Shown here: positions 3,687 to 5,149 of the stretch, in pieces | Position numbering within the stretch: position 1 is the stretch's first letter | Layout: each line of letters begins with the position of its first letter | Assembly: GCA_963634795.1 (NCBI GenBank) | Contig: CAVHDO010000119.1 | Span: 1-5,149, forward strand | Source: UBA1822 sp963634795 | GTDB lineage: Bacteria; Bacillota; Negativicutes; Veillonellales; Dialisteraceae | Direction: 5' to 3' | Length of the DNA stretch: 5,149 nucleotides | Position numbers and translations under genes: made by a program | The notes under the pieces: model-generated | Database searches by the model: none | What the model was told of the DNA's origin: nothing | The model's input: only the letters and a program-made list of their open reading frames with translations

Positions 3687-3784
3687 ACCGTCGCATAAGC
3701 TCCGCCTCGTCAGTCGCTTTCCGCAGAAAGCTTTGAATTCGGGGTTTTATTATGGGATCGGAAGGCGTGTACCTTTTGGATCCT
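3687..3784 (+). repeat. Direct repeat, copy 2
   Basis: Second copy of the 3493-3590 repeat. Its inner hairpin is GCTTTC-CGCA-GAAAGC, fully paired; copy 1 has changes on both arms and one mismatch. Frames do not stay aligned beyond the repeat, so it does not behave as coding sequence. Confidence 0.8.
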
Positions 3785-4277
3785 CGGAAACCTCGGCCTT
3801 GTTTGGCTTCGGTGGCCTGCGTCAGCTGCCGCAGGATTTCTTCAATCCGTCGCGGCCGAAGTGATTGAAGACCAGATTTCGACCGCGCCGGTGACCGTCA
3901 CGCCCGCAGGAGCTCCCGGCTCCCTCTTCGCTCCCCAAATTGTTGCCCAGGTAAAATATATCAACAACCGTCGGGAACGTCGAGAGAATCCTGTTCGAAC
4001 TGCATTCGTAACCGTTCACAATCCGATTATACCGAAAAATTTACGGAATGCAAATGAGGGTAAAAATAAAAATTCACAACATATAGAGGTTACATATCAC
4101 ACTCATCATTCTATCTGTTTTACTTCTGACAAAAATTCCTTCTTTATTTTCTTTGGAAACGAAAAATTTCGCACCGATAAGATAAATTTCAAATACGCCA
4201 AAAAAGATTGTCCGCTCGAAAGGGGCGAAAATCACGTTTTCAAGAGACCTCATTTCTTGTATTATTAAGAGTTTTTT
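3785..4277. other. No convincing gene; GC-rich left part, AT-rich right part
   Basis: Base composition changes near 4010-4020. The longest plus frame (3861-4268) can only start at a GTG with no ribosome binding site, and its second half is AT-rich and unlike a protein family. On the minus strand, codons around 3848-3800 read IEEILRQLTQATEAKQ, which looks protein-like but sits among stops, so a decayed gene is possible. Small hairpins lie at 4214-4228 and 4228-4242. Confidence 0.4.
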
Positions 4278-4316
4278 AGGCACCTTATAAACGAAATTTA
4301 TAAGGCCTGCCTTTTT
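4278..4316 (+). terminator. Strong intrinsic terminator without an obvious gene
   Basis: AGGCA (4278-4282) pairs with TGCCT (4308-4312), and CCTTATAAA (4283-4291) with TTTATAAGG (4297-4305), loop CGAAA, with a CC bulge, then five T. The T-run is only on the plus strand. The transcript it ends must come from the left, where no clear gene or promoter is visible; an unrecognised RNA or a decayed gene could explain it. Confidence 0.8.
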
Positions 4317-4520
4317 CTGTTTTGTGCATCAAATCATTAGGATTTTGCGCCTTTTGTTCGTGTTTCCGCTCCTTTCGTTCCGTATATGAATTTCGCCTCC
4401 TTTCGAGAAAAAATGACGACGCGATAAAAATTCTGACGGAATTCCGGGAATATTTGACAAGCTTTTCCTTCTTCTTGACGTTTTGATGAAAAAATTTGAC
4501 AAGATGGAAAACGGGTGTTC
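4317..4520. other. No convincing gene
   Basis: The sequence contains two TTTGACAAG words (about 4453 and 4495) and A/T-rich stretches. A plus frame after the stop at 4414-4416 reads about 36 codons to a TAG at 4525-4527 inside the heptamer array, but has no upstream start. Minus-strand frames here have no usable start signals. Confidence 0.4.
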
Positions 4521-4541
4521 CAGTTAGCAATTAGCAGTTGG
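4521..4541 (+). repeat. Heptamer array, GTTAGCA family, three units
   Basis: CAGTTAG, CAATTAG and CAGTTGG, the counterpart of 72-106 with two fewer units. A spacer module follows directly. Confidence 0.85.
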
Positions 4542-4666
4542 CCGAGTTGCTTCTTGCTTGGCTTTTGCGGCGTTTGAGATGGGAGATTTTTCGGTGATAG
4601 GGAAGAGGGAAGGGGGAAGAGAGGCGCGGCTTTTTTGCGCTTGGGTTTGGCGGCAGGCGGGAGATA
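4542..4666 (+). repeat. Spacer module, copy 2
   Basis: Alignable to 107-226 along its whole length and ending at the same GGGAGATAG. The sequence that follows is a GTGCACA array here and a GGAGC array in copy 1. Confidence 0.8.
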
Positions 4667-4708
4667 GTGCACAGTGCACAGTACACAGTGCACAGTACAC
4701 AGTGCACA
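4667..4708 (+). repeat. Heptamer array, GTGCACA family, six units
   Basis: GTGCACA, GTGCACA, GTACACA, GTGCACA, GTACACA, GTGCACA: the cleanest array in the window, with only one variable position. Low divergence suggests it expanded recently. Confidence 0.95.
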
Positions 4709-4782
4709 GGGTGGCGTGCTTGGCTTTTTTGTCAGGCGGGATGGAGACGTCAGACGGTCAGACATCAGACGTCAGATGAAAG
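4709..4782 (+). repeat. Short spacer plus TCAGACG heptamer cassette
   Basis: A shortened spacer (GTGCTTGGCTTTTTTGTCAG and GCGGGATGGAG) precedes ACGTCAG, ACGGTCAG, ACATCAG, ACGTCAG and ATGAAAG (4747-4782). Positions 4731-4777 match the minus-strand cassette at 1842-1888 with one mismatch. The AGCGGTGG before the next hairpin follows. Confidence 0.85.
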
Positions 4783-4787
4783 CGGTG

Positions 4788-4830
4788 GCGCTACGCGCAA
4801 TTTTTTTATAAATAAAAGCGGCGTAGCCGC
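4788..4830. repeat. Hairpin linker before B
   Basis: GCGC-TAC-GCGC (4788-4798), AATTTTTTTATAAATAAAA, then GCGGC-GTA-GCCGC (4818-4830). Both loops fit the TNC/GNA rule. Confidence 0.75.
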
Positions 4831-4836
4831 CACGAG

Positions 4837-5039
4837 TTAGCCTTCTTTTGAAAGAAGGTGGCGCGCAGCGCCGGAAGATAGAGTGCCTCGCAGAGGCACA
4901 ATTTCAGCTGTAACGTACAGAACGTGAATGACTTCTCTGCCCCAATCCGATTCTCCGCTTTTGCAAGAAGTTATGCGCCTGCAGCGCATTTTACCTTCCG
5001 GCCCACCGATCAAGCCTTCCTTAGAAAAAGGAAGGCTAA
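4837..5039 (+). mobile_element. Element B (203 bp), near-identical copy of A
   Basis: Same ends and length as A (TTAGCC 4837-4842, GGCTAA 5034-5039). Loop GTA of A is GCA here (4865-4867). ATGCGC-CTGCA-GCGCAT (4973-4989) replaces the seven-pair stem of A, and the GGCCC-TCC-GGGCC hairpin of A is altered to GGCCCACCGATCAAGCC. The central 70 bases are almost unchanged. Confidence 0.8.
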
Positions 5040-5045
5040 GCGGTG

Positions 5046-5088
5046 GCGCTTCGCGCGATTTTTTATAAAACAAATGCGGCGGAGCCGC
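5046..5088. repeat. Hairpin linker between B and C
   Basis: GCGC-TTC-GCGC (5046-5056), GATTTTTTATAAAACAAAT, then GCGGC-GGA-GCCGC (5076-5088). Confidence 0.75.
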
Positions 5089-5094
5089 CACATA

Positions 5095-5149
5095 TTAGCC
5101 TTCTTTTGAAAGAAGGTGGCGCGCAGCGCCGGAAGATAGAGTGCCTCGC
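5095..5149 (+). mobile_element. Element C, tandem copy of A/B cut by the window end
   Basis: All 55 visible bases are identical to the start of B. The start-to-start distance from B is 258 bases, so element plus linker forms a tandem unit that may continue beyond the window. Confidence 0.8.

Noticed and set aside
3861..4268. Plus-strand open frame of 135 codons ending 9 bases before a terminator
   Set aside because: Only a GTG start with no binding site, no internal Met, and a sharp change in base composition half-way. The terminator distance is suggestive but not enough.
4453..4503. Two TTGACA words as promoter -35 boxes
   Set aside because: Neither has a TATAAT-like -10 at 16-18 bases; they fall within a duplicated TTTGACAAG word.
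4337..4765. Minus-strand open frame of 142 codons
   Set aside because: It reads through the GTGCACA array (giving a Cys-Thr-Val-His repeat) and the spacer module; low complexity and no start signals.
72..4782. CRISPR array
   Set aside because: Repeats are 7-base tandem units without unique spacers of regular length, and no cas genes are present.
1..5149. Insertion sequence with its own transposase, or a tRNA/rRNA gene
   Set aside because: No frame resembles a transposase or integrase, and no tRNA cloverleaf or rRNA segment was recognised.

Overview
The window is dominated by repeats, with only four complete small genes that can be supported. It most resembles a mid-GC member of the Bacillota, possibly a Negativicutes such as a Dialister or Selenomonas relative. 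The grounds are a DUF2922-DUF1659 gene pair, AGGAGG-type ribosome binding sites and T-rich intrinsic terminators. The lineage is a guess. No transposase, integrase, rRNA, tRNA or CRISPR array is visible.

Layout. Positions 3-95 hold the 3' end of an unidentified gene whose last codons and stop lie inside a heptanucleotide repeat array. From 107 to 919 there is a chain of repeat modules: spacer, heptamer array, hairpin linkers, a 64-bp element (E1), a 223-bp element (D1) and a 203-bp element (A). An extended -10 promoter at 948-956 then drives two 66-codon genes of unknown function (990-1190 and 1215-1415), closed by a weak terminator. From 1474 to about 2600 the repeats resume: element D2, several heptamer arrays on both strands, a 30-bp perfect palindrome, element E2 and a fragment D3. 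Positions 2621-3130 carry the DUF2922-DUF1659 operon on the minus strand with its own terminator. At 3182-3296 a plus-strand promoter-like sequence runs straight into a long hairpin and T-run. Positions 3297-4277 hold a 194-bp-offset direct repeat and no convincing gene. A strong terminator at 4278-4316 has no obvious gene. From 4521 to the end the repeat chain returns, with a second spacer and heptamer module and two tandem copies (B and C) of element A.

The main observation is the grammar of the repeats. Ten short arrays with unrelated heptamer sequences all have a 7-base period, and several sit directly before a GC-rich hairpin followed by ATTTTTATAAA. Nearly all three-base hairpin loops are GNA on one strand (TNC on the other), closed by C-G. 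Stems differ between copies in compensating ways. The elements have TTAGCC-type inverted ends that are themselves hairpins. This fits a family of non-coding, hairpin-based mobile elements, perhaps moved in trans by an enzyme encoded elsewhere. Mobility and function are inference; the repeat structure is read directly.
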